Positions 24,599 through 33,604 of a stretch of DNA of 55,160 nt are shown in pieces (position 1 is the stretch's first letter; each line of letters starts with the position of its first letter). Location: positions 1 to 55,160 of the forward strand of contig DLTS01000096.1 of the NCBI GenBank assembly GCA_002501485.1, written 5' to 3'. The notes below the pieces were generated by a model. It was not told where the DNA came from. It saw only the letters and a list, made by a program, of their open reading frames with translations, and made no database searches. A program made the position numbers and the translations under genes. The stretch comes from Acidimicrobiaceae bacterium UBA7830. GTDB taxonomy: Bacteria > Actinomycetota > Acidimicrobiia > Acidimicrobiales > Ilumatobacteraceae.

Positions 24599-25462
24599 TT
24601 ACCCAACCTGAACCAACGGGTCAACAGGCTGAGCAGTATCGCGCTCCTGCACGCTGACGCCGACGAGCACGGCGATAATGCCGACGAGATCAAGAGCGCT
24701 TGGCTGTTGACTGAGGGCGATCCACCCGACGATGACCGCCGTCACGGGAAGCATTGCGAGTAAGACGGAAAATCGTCGAACGCTTACTTCTCGCAAGACA
24801 TACTGATCGATGCCGTAACCAATCGCATTTGAAAAGACTCCGGTCGCCAAGCATGCGAGCAGAAGGAGCGGGGAACCCCACACAGGTCCGCTCCATGGGG
24901 TGCCAATCGGCACGAGAGCAAGAGAGCCGATAGCTAGGCCGACGGCTAACCCGTCGACTCCGCTGCTCGACACCGCGACTCGCGAGCCGACCACGATGTA
25001 CGCAGCCCAACATGCCGAGGAGGCGAGAATAAACGCAACCCCAGCGGGCTCACCACCGATTTCTACCCCTCCGAGTACGAGTACACCGGTCATTGCGCAT
25101 CCGAGAGCGATCGCATTTCGGAGCGAGCGAGTTGCGAACGCAGCGACGGCGATCGGTCCGATGAACTCGATTGCGACACTTTTTCCGAGGTCAATCCGTG
25201 CGATGCCGAGATAGAAAAACGTGTTCATTGCGGCAGTTGCGATGCCAAACACTGCGGCGCCACGGAGTTTGCGACCACGCCACTGCCCGAGTCGGGGGCG
25301 AGCGATCAGCCAGAGCGCAACGGTCGCACCGACCACACGGAGCCACCCCACCGATTGTGGGGCAACTCGATCAAAGATCGAAATTGCGATCGCAGCGCCG
25401 ACGTACTGCGAGATCGCGGAGACGATGAAGAGTCCCTCCGCGGGAACTCTGCGCGGTTGCAC
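24599..25462 (-). CDS. EamA/RhtA-type drug/metabolite exporter
   Basis: A 287-residue membrane protein with about ten hydrophobic segments and two EamA halves, e.g. GLFIVSAISQYVGAAIAISIF at the start, NTFFYLGIARIDLGKSVAIEFIGP in the first half and FSNAIGYGIDQYVLREVSVRRFSVLLAM in the second. The 'LGKSVAIEF(I/L)GP' loop is typical of RhtA-like threonine/homoserine exporters, so amino-acid export is a fair guess. The GTG at 25462 is used because the longer frame overlaps the upstream aldolase gene; it leaves a 14-nt gap to that gene, so the two form an operon. Confidence 0.85.
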   Translation of the reverse strand: MQPRRVPAEGLFIVSAISQYVGAAIAISIFDRVAPQSVGWLRVVGATVALWLIARPRLGQWRGRKLRGAAVFGIATAAMNTFFYLGIARIDLGKSVAIEFIGPIAVAAFATRSLRNAIALGCAMTGVLVLGGVEIGGEPAGVAFILASSACWAAYIVVGSRVAVSSSGVDGLAVGLAIGSLALVPIGTPWSGPVWGSPLLLLACLATGVFSNAIGYGIDQYVLREVSVRRFSVLLAMLPVTAVIVGWIALSQQPSALDLVGIIAVLVGVSVQERDTAQPVDPLVQVG

Positions 25463-25476
25463 CTGGGGTGAAAGTC

Positions 25477-26253
25477 TTAGTCGAAGAGGTCGGGGTCTGT
25501 GGCGCAAATTTCCTGCCACAGCGGCTGGAAGCTAAACCAACCGGCGAGATGTGAGCCCGTCTGCTCAAAGGTGTAGCGGGCGTACTCGTCTCGAACCTCG
25601 ATTGGGTTCCCGGCAGCCATTGCTGCAAGCTGTACCTGACAGTTCCGTTCCATAGTGATGAACCAGAATGCCGCCTCATCGATGGTGGTGCCGACGGTAA
25701 ACAGGCCATGATTCTGGTGGATCGCTGCCTTGCCAGTCAGGAACTTTGAGGCAAATTCCTCGCCGGCTTCGATTTCAAGAACAACTTTGCCGCCTTGCTC
25801 TGAGATGACGTGATGGTCACCGTAGAACGCGCAGGAATCTTGAGTGATCGGTGCAAGTGGAATTCCGAGCGCAGAGAAGGCCTTGCCGTACGTCGAATGG
25901 GTGTGGGCGGCGGCAATAACTTCGGGGCGAGCCTTGTGCACTGCTGAGTGCAACACGAAAGCCGCCCGGTTGAGGGGCATATCTCCAGAAACAACATCGC
26001 CGTCATGATTGACCAGAAGAAGGTCGCTTGCCTTCATGTGACGGAAGCTCTTTCCGAACGGATTCACCCAGAAGTGATCCGTCAAAATCGGGTCACGAGC
26101 GGTCATGTGCCCTGCAACACCTTCGCCAAAGCCCAGTCGCCCAAAGACTCTCAGAGCGCCGGCAAGTTTCGCTTTGCGGTGAGCGCGCTCCTCTTCGAGG
26201 TCGTCGAAGGTTTCGGGATGGAATGTAATGATCGGCTTGTCGGTGATGGCCAT
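25477..26253 (-). CDS. Class II aldolase/adducin-family protein
   Basis: A 258-residue zinc-dependent aldolase-fold protein. It shows GRLGFGEGVAGHMTARDP, FWVNPFGKSFRHMKASDLLLVNHDG, and the metal-binding AAHTHSTYGKAFSALG (HTH) with a later QNHGLFTVG His. The Glu of canonical fuculose aldolases is not clear at its place, as in many adducin-type members. Sugar-phosphate or hydroxy-acid cleavage is usual, but the substrate is unknown here. ATG 26253 is chosen; the frame is open 56 codons further but that part lacks family features. It is divergent from ridA (69-nt gap) and leads an operon with the exporter. Confidence 0.82.
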   Translation of the reverse strand: MAITDKPIITFHPETFDDLEEERAHRKAKLAGALRVFGRLGFGEGVAGHMTARDPILTDHFWVNPFGKSFRHMKASDLLLVNHDGDVVSGDMPLNRAAFVLHSAVHKARPEVIAAAHTHSTYGKAFSALGIPLAPITQDSCAFYGDHHVISEQGGKVVLEIEAGEEFASKFLTGKAAIHQNHGLFTVGTTIDEAAFWFITMERNCQVQLAAMAAGNPIEVRDEYARYTFEQTGSHLAGWFSFQPLWQEICATDPDLFD

Positions 26254-26322
26254 ACCCGAACGATAGCCAGAAATTCCCACTTGATCTAGTGTCGCAACGC
26301 TGAACTCTGGCACGATTCCTCC

Positions 26323-26712
26323 ATGGTCACCAATCGCCAGGTCCAGCCCGTCGAGATCGCTCCTCCTGCCGCACGGTATGTGCACGCGGTGTTGACGACA
26401 GATGCGAATCGGTGGTTGCACACGTCAGGTGTCGTGCCGACACGTCCGGATGGTTCGGTGCCTGAGGCGATTGAAGAGCAAGCGGAGGTCGTTTGGGACA
26501 ACATTTCTGCGATGTTGAGCGATGCCGAAATGTCGGTCGGACACATTGTATCGGTGACGACCTACGCCGTCGTCGGACAACCGTTAGCAGGAGTGATGGC
26601 TACCCGTGACCGTTTTCTAGGCGACCATCGCGCTGCATCGACACTCGTCACAGTGCCTGCTCTTGCGCAACCTGAGTGGCTGATGGAGATCGCCATTATT
26701 GCGGCTGCTTAA
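26323..26712 (+). CDS. RidA-family (YjgF/YER057c/UK114) protein
   Basis: A 129-residue protein with the RidA fold: YVHAVLTTDANRWLHTSGVVPTRPDGSVP, EEQAEVVWDNISAMLSDAEMSVGHIVSVTTYAV and the C-terminal STLVTVPALAQPEWLMEIAIIAA. Canonical RidA deaminates reactive enamines and imines from PLP enzymes and has an Arg in 'RV' near the end; here the position reads TLVTVPAL with no such Arg, so deaminase activity is uncertain and this may be a Rid subfamily with another role. It ends 34 nt before the mutase start. Its neighbours include several PLP enzymes, but no direct pairing is shown. Confidence 0.85.
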   Translation: MVTNRQVQPVEIAPPAARYVHAVLTTDANRWLHTSGVVPTRPDGSVPEAIEEQAEVVWDNISAMLSDAEMSVGHIVSVTTYAVVGQPLAGVMATRDRFLGDHRAASTLVTVPALAQPEWLMEIAIIAAA

Positions 26713-26746
26713 TCGCTCTGTGGGGTTATCGCCCTACGCTGTCCGC

Positions 26747-28324
26747 ATGGCAGAAGACGTTTATACCACCGACTCCGGCATTGAAATTGCTCCGCTATAT
26801 ACGGCTGAGTCACTCATCGGTTGGGATCCTTCAGAGCAGTTGGGTCTTCCAGGTGAGGCTCCATTCACCCGGGGTGTCTACCCGTCGATGTACCGGGGTC
26901 GGTTGTGGACGATGCGTCAGTACTCCGGCTTTGGCGATGCCGCAAGTACTAACGAGCGATTCAAGTTTTTGCTCGCAGCCGGCCAGACCGGTCTTAGTTG
27001 CGCCTTCGACTTACCGACTCAGATGGGCTACGACTCAGACCACTCTCGAGCAGAAGGTGAAGTCGGCAAGGTGGGTGTCGCCATCGATTCGCTCGATGAC
27101 ATGCGAACCTTGCTTGCGGATATCCCGCTCGACAAAGTGTCGACGTCGATGACGATCAACTCGACAGCAGCGATTTTATTGCTGATGTACCAAATCGTTG
27201 CGGAAGAGCAGGGCGTCTCGTCGGCGCAGATTTCTGGAACGATTCAGAACGACTTACTGAAGGAATACATCGCTCGAGGTACGTATGTGTACCCACCGAA
27301 ACCATCGATGCGCATCATCACCGATATCTTCGATTACTGCTCAGAAAACATTCCAAAGTGGAACACGATCTCGATCTCGGGCTACCACATTCGAGAGGCG
27401 GGCTCGACTGCGGTCCAAGAAATCGCGTTTACCTTGGCGAATGCCATTGCCTATGTGCAGGCGGCTGTTGACGCCGGTCTTGATGTCGATGACTTCGCCC
27501 CGCGCTTGTCGTTCTTCTGGAATGGCCACAACGATTTCTTCGAGGAGGTCGCAAAGTTCCGGGCGAGCCGTCGAATCTGGCACAAGATCATGACCGAACG
27601 ATTCGGAGCAAAAGATCCCCGTTCGGCGATGCTTCGATTCCACACGCAGACCGGTGGGTCAACGTTGACGGCGCAACAGCCGGTCAACAATGTGGTGCGA
27701 GTTGCGGTGCAGGCAATGGCGGCGGTGATGGGCGGCACGCAATCGCTTCACACCAACGGCTTCGACGAGGCACTTTCGCTGCCCACCGAAGATGCGGCTC
27801 GCCTCGCGCTTCGCACGCAGCAAATCATTGGCTACGAATCGGGTATCACCGAAACGCCTGACCCGCTTGCTGGTTCGTACCTCGTCGAGTCGCTCACCGA
27901 TGAAGTCGAGCGGCTCACCTGGGAGTACATCGAGCGCATCGATGAGATGGGAGGCGCCGTTGAAGCAATTGAGGCTCATTTCCAGCAGGACGAGATTGAG
28001 CAGTCGGCATACGAGTATACGAAGTCGATTGACGATGATGAGCGAGTGATCGTCGGGCTTAATCGGTTCACGATTGACAACGAGTCCGAGCCGGATGTGT
28101 TCCCGATTGACCCTGCTCTAGAGCCGGCACAGAAAGCCCGTCTCGCCGCATTTAAGGCTGTGCGTGACGAGAATGCGGTTCGAGCAGGACTCGAGTCAGT
28201 AAGCGCTGCGGCCCGGGGGACTGACAATGTGCTGTACCCGATGAAAGATGCACTGTTGGCGGGTGCAACGCTCGGCGAAGTAAGTGATGCACTCCGTGAA
28301 GTCTTTGGTACATGCCAGCCGTGA
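26747..28324 (+). CDS. Methylmalonyl-CoA mutase large subunit-like protein (no B12 domain)
   Basis: A 525-residue (beta/alpha)8 mutase catalytic subunit. WTMRQYSGFGDAASTNER retains the Tyr (Tyr89 in the Propionibacterium enzyme), KEYIARGTYVYPPKP the substrate-carboxylate Arg, and ISGYHIREAG the Tyr-His pair, so methylmalonyl- or a close dicarboxyl-CoA is the expected substrate rather than isobutyryl-CoA. QTGGSTLTAQQPVNNVVRV and GGTQSLHTNGFDEAL are family hallmarks. The protein ends about 20 residues after the barrel, without the B12-binding DxHxxG domain, which must be a separate subunit outside the window. ATG 26747 is preferred. Ethylmalonyl-CoA mutase activity cannot be excluded. Confidence 0.9.
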   Translation: MAEDVYTTDSGIEIAPLYTAESLIGWDPSEQLGLPGEAPFTRGVYPSMYRGRLWTMRQYSGFGDAASTNERFKFLLAAGQTGLSCAFDLPTQMGYDSDHSRAEGEVGKVGVAIDSLDDMRTLLADIPLDKVSTSMTINSTAAILLLMYQIVAEEQGVSSAQISGTIQNDLLKEYIARGTYVYPPKPSMRIITDIFDYCSENIPKWNTISISGYHIREAGSTAVQEIAFTLANAIAYVQAAVDAGLDVDDFAPRLSFFWNGHNDFFEEVAKFRASRRIWHKIMTERFGAKDPRSAMLRFHTQTGGSTLTAQQPVNNVVRVAVQAMAAVMGGTQSLHTNGFDEALSLPTEDAARLALRTQQIIGYESGITETPDPLAGSYLVESLTDEVERLTWEYIERIDEMGGAVEAIEAHFQQDEIEQSAYEYTKSIDDDERVIVGLNRFTIDNESEPDVFPIDPALEPAQKARLAAFKAVRDENAVRAGLESVSAAARGTDNVLYPMKDALLAGATLGEVSDALREVFGTCQP

Positions 28325-28436
28325 TGGGGTTGTAAACGCAGTTTTATCGCCGTCGTTTGCGCAACAGAATTTAAAAGCCGACTAGCCGAATCAGATTTAT
28401 CGGAATACACTCTGTAATTGTGAGGTTACAGGAGTC

Positions 28437-29426
28437 ATGAACCCCGTAATGACGGCAAATTTGGCGTCTGGAGCAGCTGTTGGCAACCTCGGCGTGCTCG
28501 ACCTCATTGGGGACACGCCGAATGTTGACGTGTCGCATTTGTCGCCAAACCCGGATGTGCGGCTCATTGCGAAACTTGAGATGCAGAACCCGTTCGGATC
28601 GGTGAAAGACCGCATTGCAAAGGCAATGATTGAGGCTGCAGAAAAAGATGGGCGTCTCACCGCCGGGCAGACCATCATTGAGCCGTCCTCAGGAAACACT
28701 GGCATCGCACTTGCCGCTATCGCCCGTTTGAAGGGCTATCCGATCAAGATTTTGCTTCCTGAGTCGGTGTCGGTCGAGCGCCGTCAAATGCTCCAGATTA
28801 TGGGAGCGGAGGTCATCCTCACACCGGGTGGCGAAGGCTCAAACGGAGCTGTTCGTCGTGCTACTGAGATGGCCGAAGCGCATCCAGAGTGGTGCATGGT
28901 GTACCAGTACGGCAACGACGCAAATCCTCGCACCCACTACGAGACGACCGGTCCTGAAGTTTGGCGGGATGTTCCAGACATCACCCATTTTGTTGCTGGT
29001 CTCGGCACCTCGGGCACCCTGATGGGGACCGGCCGTTTTCTCAAAGAGCGCGACCCAGATATTCAGATCATCGCAGTGGAGCCGCCGCTCGGCGAAAACG
29101 TCGAAGGGCTGCGAAACATCGATGAGGGGTATATCCCTCCGGTCTTCGAAGACTGGAATGGCTTCGAATTGCTCGACCGCAAGCGAGTAGTTCGCCCCCG
29201 CGAATCGATCGAGTGGACTCGCCGCTTGGTGAATGAGGCGGGCATCTTCGCCGGAATTTCATCGGGAGCGTCGCTCGCTGGTGCAGCAAAAGTTGCATCA
29301 TCGATCGATTCAGGCGTCATCGTGTTCATCGTGTGCGATGGCGGGTGGAAATACCTCTCCACCGGCGCGTACACCGATGACCTCGACGCAGCCGAAGCAG
29401 CAGCCGAAAAGATTATTTACTTCTAG
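28437..29426 (+). CDS. cysM: Cysteine synthase CysM (O-phosphoserine/CysO type)
   Basis: A 329-residue PLP fold-type-II enzyme. PLP Lys57 is in NPFGSVKDR and the substrate loop is PSSGNTGIAL. It shares with mycobacterial CysM the runs SVERRQMLQIMGAE, YQYGNDANPRTHYETTGPE, FVAGLGTSGTLMGTGRFL and the C-terminal GGWKYLSTGAY, so it probably makes cysteine from O-phosphoserine with CysO thiocarboxylate. In Mycobacterium cysM follows mec and cysO and precedes murI-rph-rdgB; here murI-rph-rdgB do follow, but mec and cysO are not in the window. The ATG has GGAG 7 nt upstream. The 112-nt gap before it should hold the promoter; it contains A/T-rich stretches but no box I can name. Confidence 0.85.
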   Translation: MNPVMTANLASGAAVGNLGVLDLIGDTPNVDVSHLSPNPDVRLIAKLEMQNPFGSVKDRIAKAMIEAAEKDGRLTAGQTIIEPSSGNTGIALAAIARLKGYPIKILLPESVSVERRQMLQIMGAEVILTPGGEGSNGAVRRATEMAEAHPEWCMVYQYGNDANPRTHYETTGPEVWRDVPDITHFVAGLGTSGTLMGTGRFLKERDPDIQIIAVEPPLGENVEGLRNIDEGYIPPVFEDWNGFELLDRKRVVRPRESIEWTRRLVNEAGIFAGISSGASLAGAAKVASSIDSGVIVFIVCDGGWKYLSTGAYTDDLDAAEAAAEKIIYF

Positions 29427-29477
29427 ACGCCGGGGGTGTTTGAATCCCGAAGTCGTGGCTGACTATCTTGTCTTGAA

Positions 29478-30605
29478 GTGCCGTCAACGAACCCCCTCGC
29501 ACTTCCCCGCTGGTTTCGTGGAATCCTTGTTATCGCCATTATCTATCTGTTTCTTGTAGGCGTTTCATCGCTCGAATCTGGCGTCAAGGTGATGGGTGCA
29601 GACACCCAAGAACGGCTGTTCTCGAGTGTGTCAAACCCGATTGTCGGACTCTTCATCGGTGTTGTCGGCACCGTGCTCGTTCAGTCATCTTCGGCGAGCA
29701 CTTCTCTCATTGTCGGACTTGTTGCATCGGGAGCGCTTGGCCTCGACCAAGCCGTCCCGATGATCATGGGCGCAAATATTGGCACCACGGTGACCAACAC
29801 TCTTGTGTCGTTAGGTCATGTGCGCCAGTCACAGGAGTTCAGGCGAGCTCTTTCCGCAGCCACGGTCCACGACTTCTTCAACTTGATGGCCGTCACGATT
29901 TTGCTTCCCTTTGAACTTCTCACGGGACGAATTTCTTGGCTTGCGTCGCGCACTGCTGAGATCCTCACCGGCTCCGGTGGTTCAGAGTGGAAGAGTCCGA
30001 TCAAGGCGTGGGTGAAACACCCTGTAGGTTGGCTCAAAGATGGGCTTAAACAGGCCTCTCTCGAGGACACGTCACTTGGCGTCTCTATGGTGGTCATCGG
30101 GATCATTGTCGTCGTGGTCTCCTTGATTGCGGTCACAAAAAATATGAAGGCGCTCATCGCCGAACGACTTGAAGCATCGATGAACCGGGTACTCGGGCGC
30201 GGTGGCGGTCTTGTCGCAATGGTGATTGGCATGCTCGTCACCATTTCAGTGCAGTCATCGAGCATCACGACGTCGATCCTTATTCCGATGGCGGCCGCTG
30301 GCGTGATCTCGCTTCGCAATATCTACCCGGTGACGCTCGGAGCGAACGTTGGTACAACGATCACTGCGTTACTCGCTGCGCTCGCGGCAAGTGGTTCAGA
30401 TGCGCTCACCATTGCTCTTGTTCATACGTGGTTTAACGTGTTGGGAATCGCCGTGTTGTACGGCATACCGTTCTTGCGGCCACTTCCAATTCGATGCGCC
30501 GAACTTCTTGCCGGACTCGCAGTAAGGCGTCGGAGCCTTGCGGTTGGTTGGGTGGTTTCTGTCTTTGTCATTATTCCACTACTAGTCATTGCAATATTCC
30601 GTTGA
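29478..30605 (+). CDS. Na+/phosphate symporter family protein
   Basis: A 375-residue membrane protein of the Na/Pi cotransporter (NptA/YjbB) family. It carries the inverted-repeat signature QSSSASTS (near residue 69) and QSSSITTS (near 257), each followed by GANIGTTVTNTL and GANVGTTITALL. About nine membrane segments surround a central loop. It moves phosphate with sodium across the inner membrane; direction (uptake or overflow export) is unknown. The GTG start follows the CysM stop by 51 nt. The next gene, 12 nt downstream, encodes a PhoU-like protein, the usual regulatory partner, and in other bacteria this pair is fused in one protein. Confidence 0.9.
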   Translation: MPSTNPLALPRWFRGILVIAIIYLFLVGVSSLESGVKVMGADTQERLFSSVSNPIVGLFIGVVGTVLVQSSSASTSLIVGLVASGALGLDQAVPMIMGANIGTTVTNTLVSLGHVRQSQEFRRALSAATVHDFFNLMAVTILLPFELLTGRISWLASRTAEILTGSGGSEWKSPIKAWVKHPVGWLKDGLKQASLEDTSLGVSMVVIGIIVVVVSLIAVTKNMKALIAERLEASMNRVLGRGGGLVAMVIGMLVTISVQSSSITTSILIPMAAAGVISLRNIYPVTLGANVGTTITALLAALAASGSDALTIALVHTWFNVLGIAVLYGIPFLRPLPIRCAELLAGLAVRRRSLAVGWVVSVFVIIPLLVIAIFR

Positions 30606-30617
30606 TGGGGGGATCTC

Positions 30618-31292
30618 TTGGTCTTATCGTTTTTTAAAAAAGGGGAGTCACCGCTCGACCGAATTTCCCACGAGACAGTGCTGATGCTCGGCGATGCCCG
30701 TCACTCGTTCGACCTTGCATCGACAGCGCTTCTTGCCGGAGCAGATGTATCCGCAGTGAGTTCTGACATTCGTGCAACGGACGATCGAATTAATGCCGCC
30801 GAACAACGGTTGAGGTCGGAACTCGTCGTTCATATCGCGGTTCATGGTGGTGGCGACATTGGTGTTGTGATGGGCTACACGCTGCTGCTGAAGAAAATTG
30901 AGCGAATAGGTGACCAGGCGAAGAACATTCTCGATCTCGCCGAAGATGGAATTTCGTTATCAGGTGCTCCCGATATCGAAGAATTTTTGATGCGCAGACA
31001 AACAATTTCGCAAATGTACGTAGATGCTGCAGACATTCTTGTCTCGCTTGACGTCGACTCCGCCCGGCAGTTCCTCGACCGCTCCATGGAAATGAATCGA
31101 GAGTGCGAGCAAAAGATCCATGACTACATGCGGTCCGATGAACCCGGCCACTGGGCGGTGCCTCGGGCGGTCTTGCACCGCTACTGGAAGCGCATTGTGG
31201 CGAACCTTGCCGGCATCGTCACTTCTGCGATCGAGCCCATTCAATCATTGGACTACACCGATAACGGCTCGACAGACATTGTGGATGATTGA
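30618..31292 (+). CDS. PhoU-like phosphate transport regulator
   Basis: A 224-residue all-helical protein with two PhoU-like repeats. The second half of the first repeat has LLLKKIERIGDQAKNILDLAED, matching the metal-binding E/DxxxD signature of PhoU three-helix bundles. It lacks a second obvious copy (RYWKRIVANLAGIVTSAI takes its place), so one metal cluster may be lost. It is expected to bind and gate the Na/Pi symporter just upstream (12-nt gap). The start is TTG with GGGGGATC seven bases ahead. No phosphate-box operator is visible. Confidence 0.82.
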   Translation: MVLSFFKKGESPLDRISHETVLMLGDARHSFDLASTALLAGADVSAVSSDIRATDDRINAAEQRLRSELVVHIAVHGGGDIGVVMGYTLLLKKIERIGDQAKNILDLAEDGISLSGAPDIEEFLMRRQTISQMYVDAADILVSLDVDSARQFLDRSMEMNRECEQKIHDYMRSDEPGHWAVPRAVLHRYWKRIVANLAGIVTSAIEPIQSLDYTDNGSTDIVDD

Positions 31293-31382
31293 GCACGAGT
31301 AACTTCAGCGATCTCCTTTGAGGTGAGTGGCCGAGCCGAGCTTGACCACAATCACAAGCGAGTCGTCAGTAGCGTTACGACC

Positions 31383-32192
31383 GTGGACCAGCCAATCGGG
31401 ATATTCGACTCGGGCTTTGGGGGTCTCACCGTTGCTCGAGCTCTTATCGATCTCCTTCCCGCTGAGGACTACGTCTACATCGGCGACACCGGTCGGTACC
31501 CCTATGGGTCAAAGCCACTCGATGATGTGCGCGGATATGCCAGTGAGCTTGCTCACTCTCTCGTCGATGATTTCAATGTGAAAGCCATCGTCGTTGCCTG
31601 CAATACTGCGACTGCAGCCGGACTCGACGACTTGAGAGATGAGCTCGAAGTACCGATCTTTGATGTCGTCACACCTGGAGCTTCAGCTGTCGTTAGAGCC
31701 TCCCGAGCCGGCCGAGTCGGAGTGATCGGGACCGTCGGCACGATTTCGTCAGGGGCGTACGTGCAGGCGGTTGAACGAGCTTCACGACAGACCGATGTCG
31801 GTATCGAACTGTCGAGCGCGGCGTGTCCAGGTTTCGTTGAGTTCGTTGAACGTGGTCAATTGAGTGGTGATGAAGTCATGGTGCTTGCGGAGCGTTTACT
31901 CGCACCATTGACTGAAGCCAAGGTCGACACATTGCTGTTGGGCTGCACTCACTACCCGTTCCTTGCGAGGACGATTGGCGAGGTCATGGGCTCAGATGTG
32001 GTGCTTGTGTCGTCAGCGGACGAAACTGCGTTCGAGGTAAGTGAACGACTACGCGAACTGCTCCTTCTTCGCGAACCCGGTGAGGTCGGAACTCGCCGGT
32101 TTCTGTCGAGTGGTGATGTCGACGCGTTTCGTGACCTTGGATCAGCATTGTTCGGCGCAGACCTCGTCGCAGCAGAACACTGGGAGCGATGA
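31383..32192 (+). CDS. murI: Glutamate racemase
   Basis: A 269-residue enzyme that makes D-glutamate for peptidoglycan. The two catalytic cysteines are in VVACNTATA (Cys73) and LLLGCTHYPF (Cys188), and the N-terminus IGIFDSGFGGLTVARAL is diagnostic. The GTG at 31383 places the first strand two residues after the start as in the family; the frame is open to a GTG at 31323 but that stretch is unlike any MurI. It precedes rph by 45 nt. Order murI, rph, rdgB repeats the mycobacterial arrangement. Confidence 0.93.
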   Translation: MDQPIGIFDSGFGGLTVARALIDLLPAEDYVYIGDTGRYPYGSKPLDDVRGYASELAHSLVDDFNVKAIVVACNTATAAGLDDLRDELEVPIFDVVTPGASAVVRASRAGRVGVIGTVGTISSGAYVQAVERASRQTDVGIELSSAACPGFVEFVERGQLSGDEVMVLAERLLAPLTEAKVDTLLLGCTHYPFLARTIGEVMGSDVVLVSSADETAFEVSERLRELLLLREPGEVGTRRFLSSGDVDAFRDLGSALFGADLVAAEHWER

Positions 32193-32237
32193 GCACGTAG
32201 CCTGAAGGGGCACGACTACTCGAGAGGAAGAGAATCA

Positions 32238-32993
32238 ATGTCGCGACCTGATGGCCGATCGCCAGACGAATTACGTCCAATCACATTCGAACGCGATTTC
32301 ACTGAAATGTCGGACGGTTCGTGTCTCGTAACCGTCGGACGCACGAAGGTGCTCTGTACCGCATCTATCGATGAGGACGTCCCTCGTTGGATGAAAGGGC
32401 GAGGGACAGGATGGGTCACCGCTGAATATTCGATGCTGCCCGGGTCGTCTCCAGAGCGTGTCGACCGCGAAGCAGCAAAAGGAAAGCAGTCTGGACGCAC
32501 GGTCGAAATTCAGCGGCTCATCGCACGAGCCCTTCGGGCCGCCTGCGATATGTCGTTGCTCGGCGAACGCCAAGTGGTTGTCGACTGTGATGTGATTCAA
32601 GCCGATGGAGGAACACGAACCGCGTCGATCTGCGGGGGATATTTGGCGCTTCACGACGCGCTCACGCGACGAGTGCAGCAAGGCCTCATCGCATCACACC
32701 CGTTGCACTCAACGTGTGCCGCAATCTCGGTTGGCATTGTCGACGGGGTGCCTGTGCTCGACCTTCCATACGTCGAAGACTCTCGGGCCGAGGTCGACAT
32801 GAACGTCGTGATGCTCCGCCCCGCTGGCGTCGGCGGCCAAGCTCGATTTGTTGAGGTGCAGGGCACTGCAGAAGGAATGGCGTTCACTCGCAGTGAACTC
32901 GACTCGATGCTCGTGCTCGCAGAATCAGGACTTACATCAATTGCTGATCTGCAAGACGAACTCATTTCGTCGTCGCCTTCGCCTCGTTCATGA
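32238..32993 (+). CDS. rph: Ribonuclease PH
   Basis: A 251-residue phosphorolytic 3'-5' exoribonuclease that trims tRNA 3' ends. Family runs: RPDGRSPDELRPI, GRTKVLCTASI, GRGTGWVTAEYSMLPGSS, QSGRTVEIQRLIARALRAA, DVIQADGGTRTASICGG and VDMNVVM, holding the RNA-binding Arg and the phosphate site (GGTRT). The ATG has GAGAGGAAGAGA upstream. The 3' end overlaps rdgB by 4 nt (ATGA). This tRNA end-processing enzyme fits the tRNA-Leu in the window lacking an encoded CCA, though there is no specific link. Confidence 0.95.
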   Translation: MSRPDGRSPDELRPITFERDFTEMSDGSCLVTVGRTKVLCTASIDEDVPRWMKGRGTGWVTAEYSMLPGSSPERVDREAAKGKQSGRTVEIQRLIARALRAACDMSLLGERQVVVDCDVIQADGGTRTASICGGYLALHDALTRRVQQGLIASHPLHSTCAAISVGIVDGVPVLDLPYVEDSRAEVDMNVVMLRPAGVGGQARFVEVQGTAEGMAFTRSELDSMLVLAESGLTSIADLQDELISSSPSPRS

Positions 32994-33601
32994 CGGCTCG
33001 TCAACTTCGGCTCGTTTGCGCGTCAGCAAACCCTGACAAGGTCGATGAAATTAAACAGCTGCTGACCGGTATTGCTGAGATGGAGCCACGGCCATCGACC
33101 CTTGGGGAAGTGATTGAAGACGCTGATTCGCTCACCGGGAATGCCCGGCTAAAGGCCGTTGCAGTATGTGATGCAAGTGGGCACGCAGCTGTCGCTGATG
33201 ACACCGGGCTAGAGGTTGACGCCCTCGGTGGCGCTCCGGGAATCTATGCGGCTCGATTCGCTGGTGAAAACGCAACCTACGCTGACAACCGTCGCAAATT
33301 GCTCGACGACATGAACGGCGTTGAGCAGCATCTCCGCACCGCACGTTTCAGAACCGTCGTCATAGTGGTGTGGCCGAACGGCGACGAGATCGTTGTTGAA
33401 GGTGTCTGCGAAGGGCAGATCGCAGCGGCTGAAATGGGCGACGCGGGTTTTGGCTACGACTCGCTCTTTATCCCAGACGACGGAGACGGCCGCTCATTCG
33501 CTCAAATGTCGGCAGACGAGAAGAACATGATGTCCCATCGAGCGCGCGCCTTCGCTGCGCTTTCCGGAGCCTTAGCGTTTCATTCATCGACCGAGGGGTG
33601 A
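32990..33601 (+). CDS. rdgB: Non-canonical purine NTP pyrophosphatase (RdgB/HAM1)
   Basis: A 203-residue house-cleaning enzyme that hydrolyses ITP, dITP and XTP to monophosphates. It has LVCASANPDKVDEIKQLL (substrate Ser/Asn and Lys), ADDTGLEVDALGGAPGIYAARFAG with the metal Asp, GDAGFGYDSLFIPDD and SHRARAF near the end, all typical of the family. It is coupled to rph by an ATGA overlap. It ends 3 nt from the convergent D-threonine-aldolase-like gene. Confidence 0.95.
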   Translation: MTARQLRLVCASANPDKVDEIKQLLTGIAEMEPRPSTLGEVIEDADSLTGNARLKAVAVCDASGHAAVADDTGLEVDALGGAPGIYAARFAGENATYADNRRKLLDDMNGVEQHLRTARFRTVVIVVWPNGDEIVVEGVCEGQIAAAEMGDAGFGYDSLFIPDDGDGRSFAQMSADEKNMMSHRARAFAALSGALAFHSSTEG

Positions 33602-33604
33602 AGT

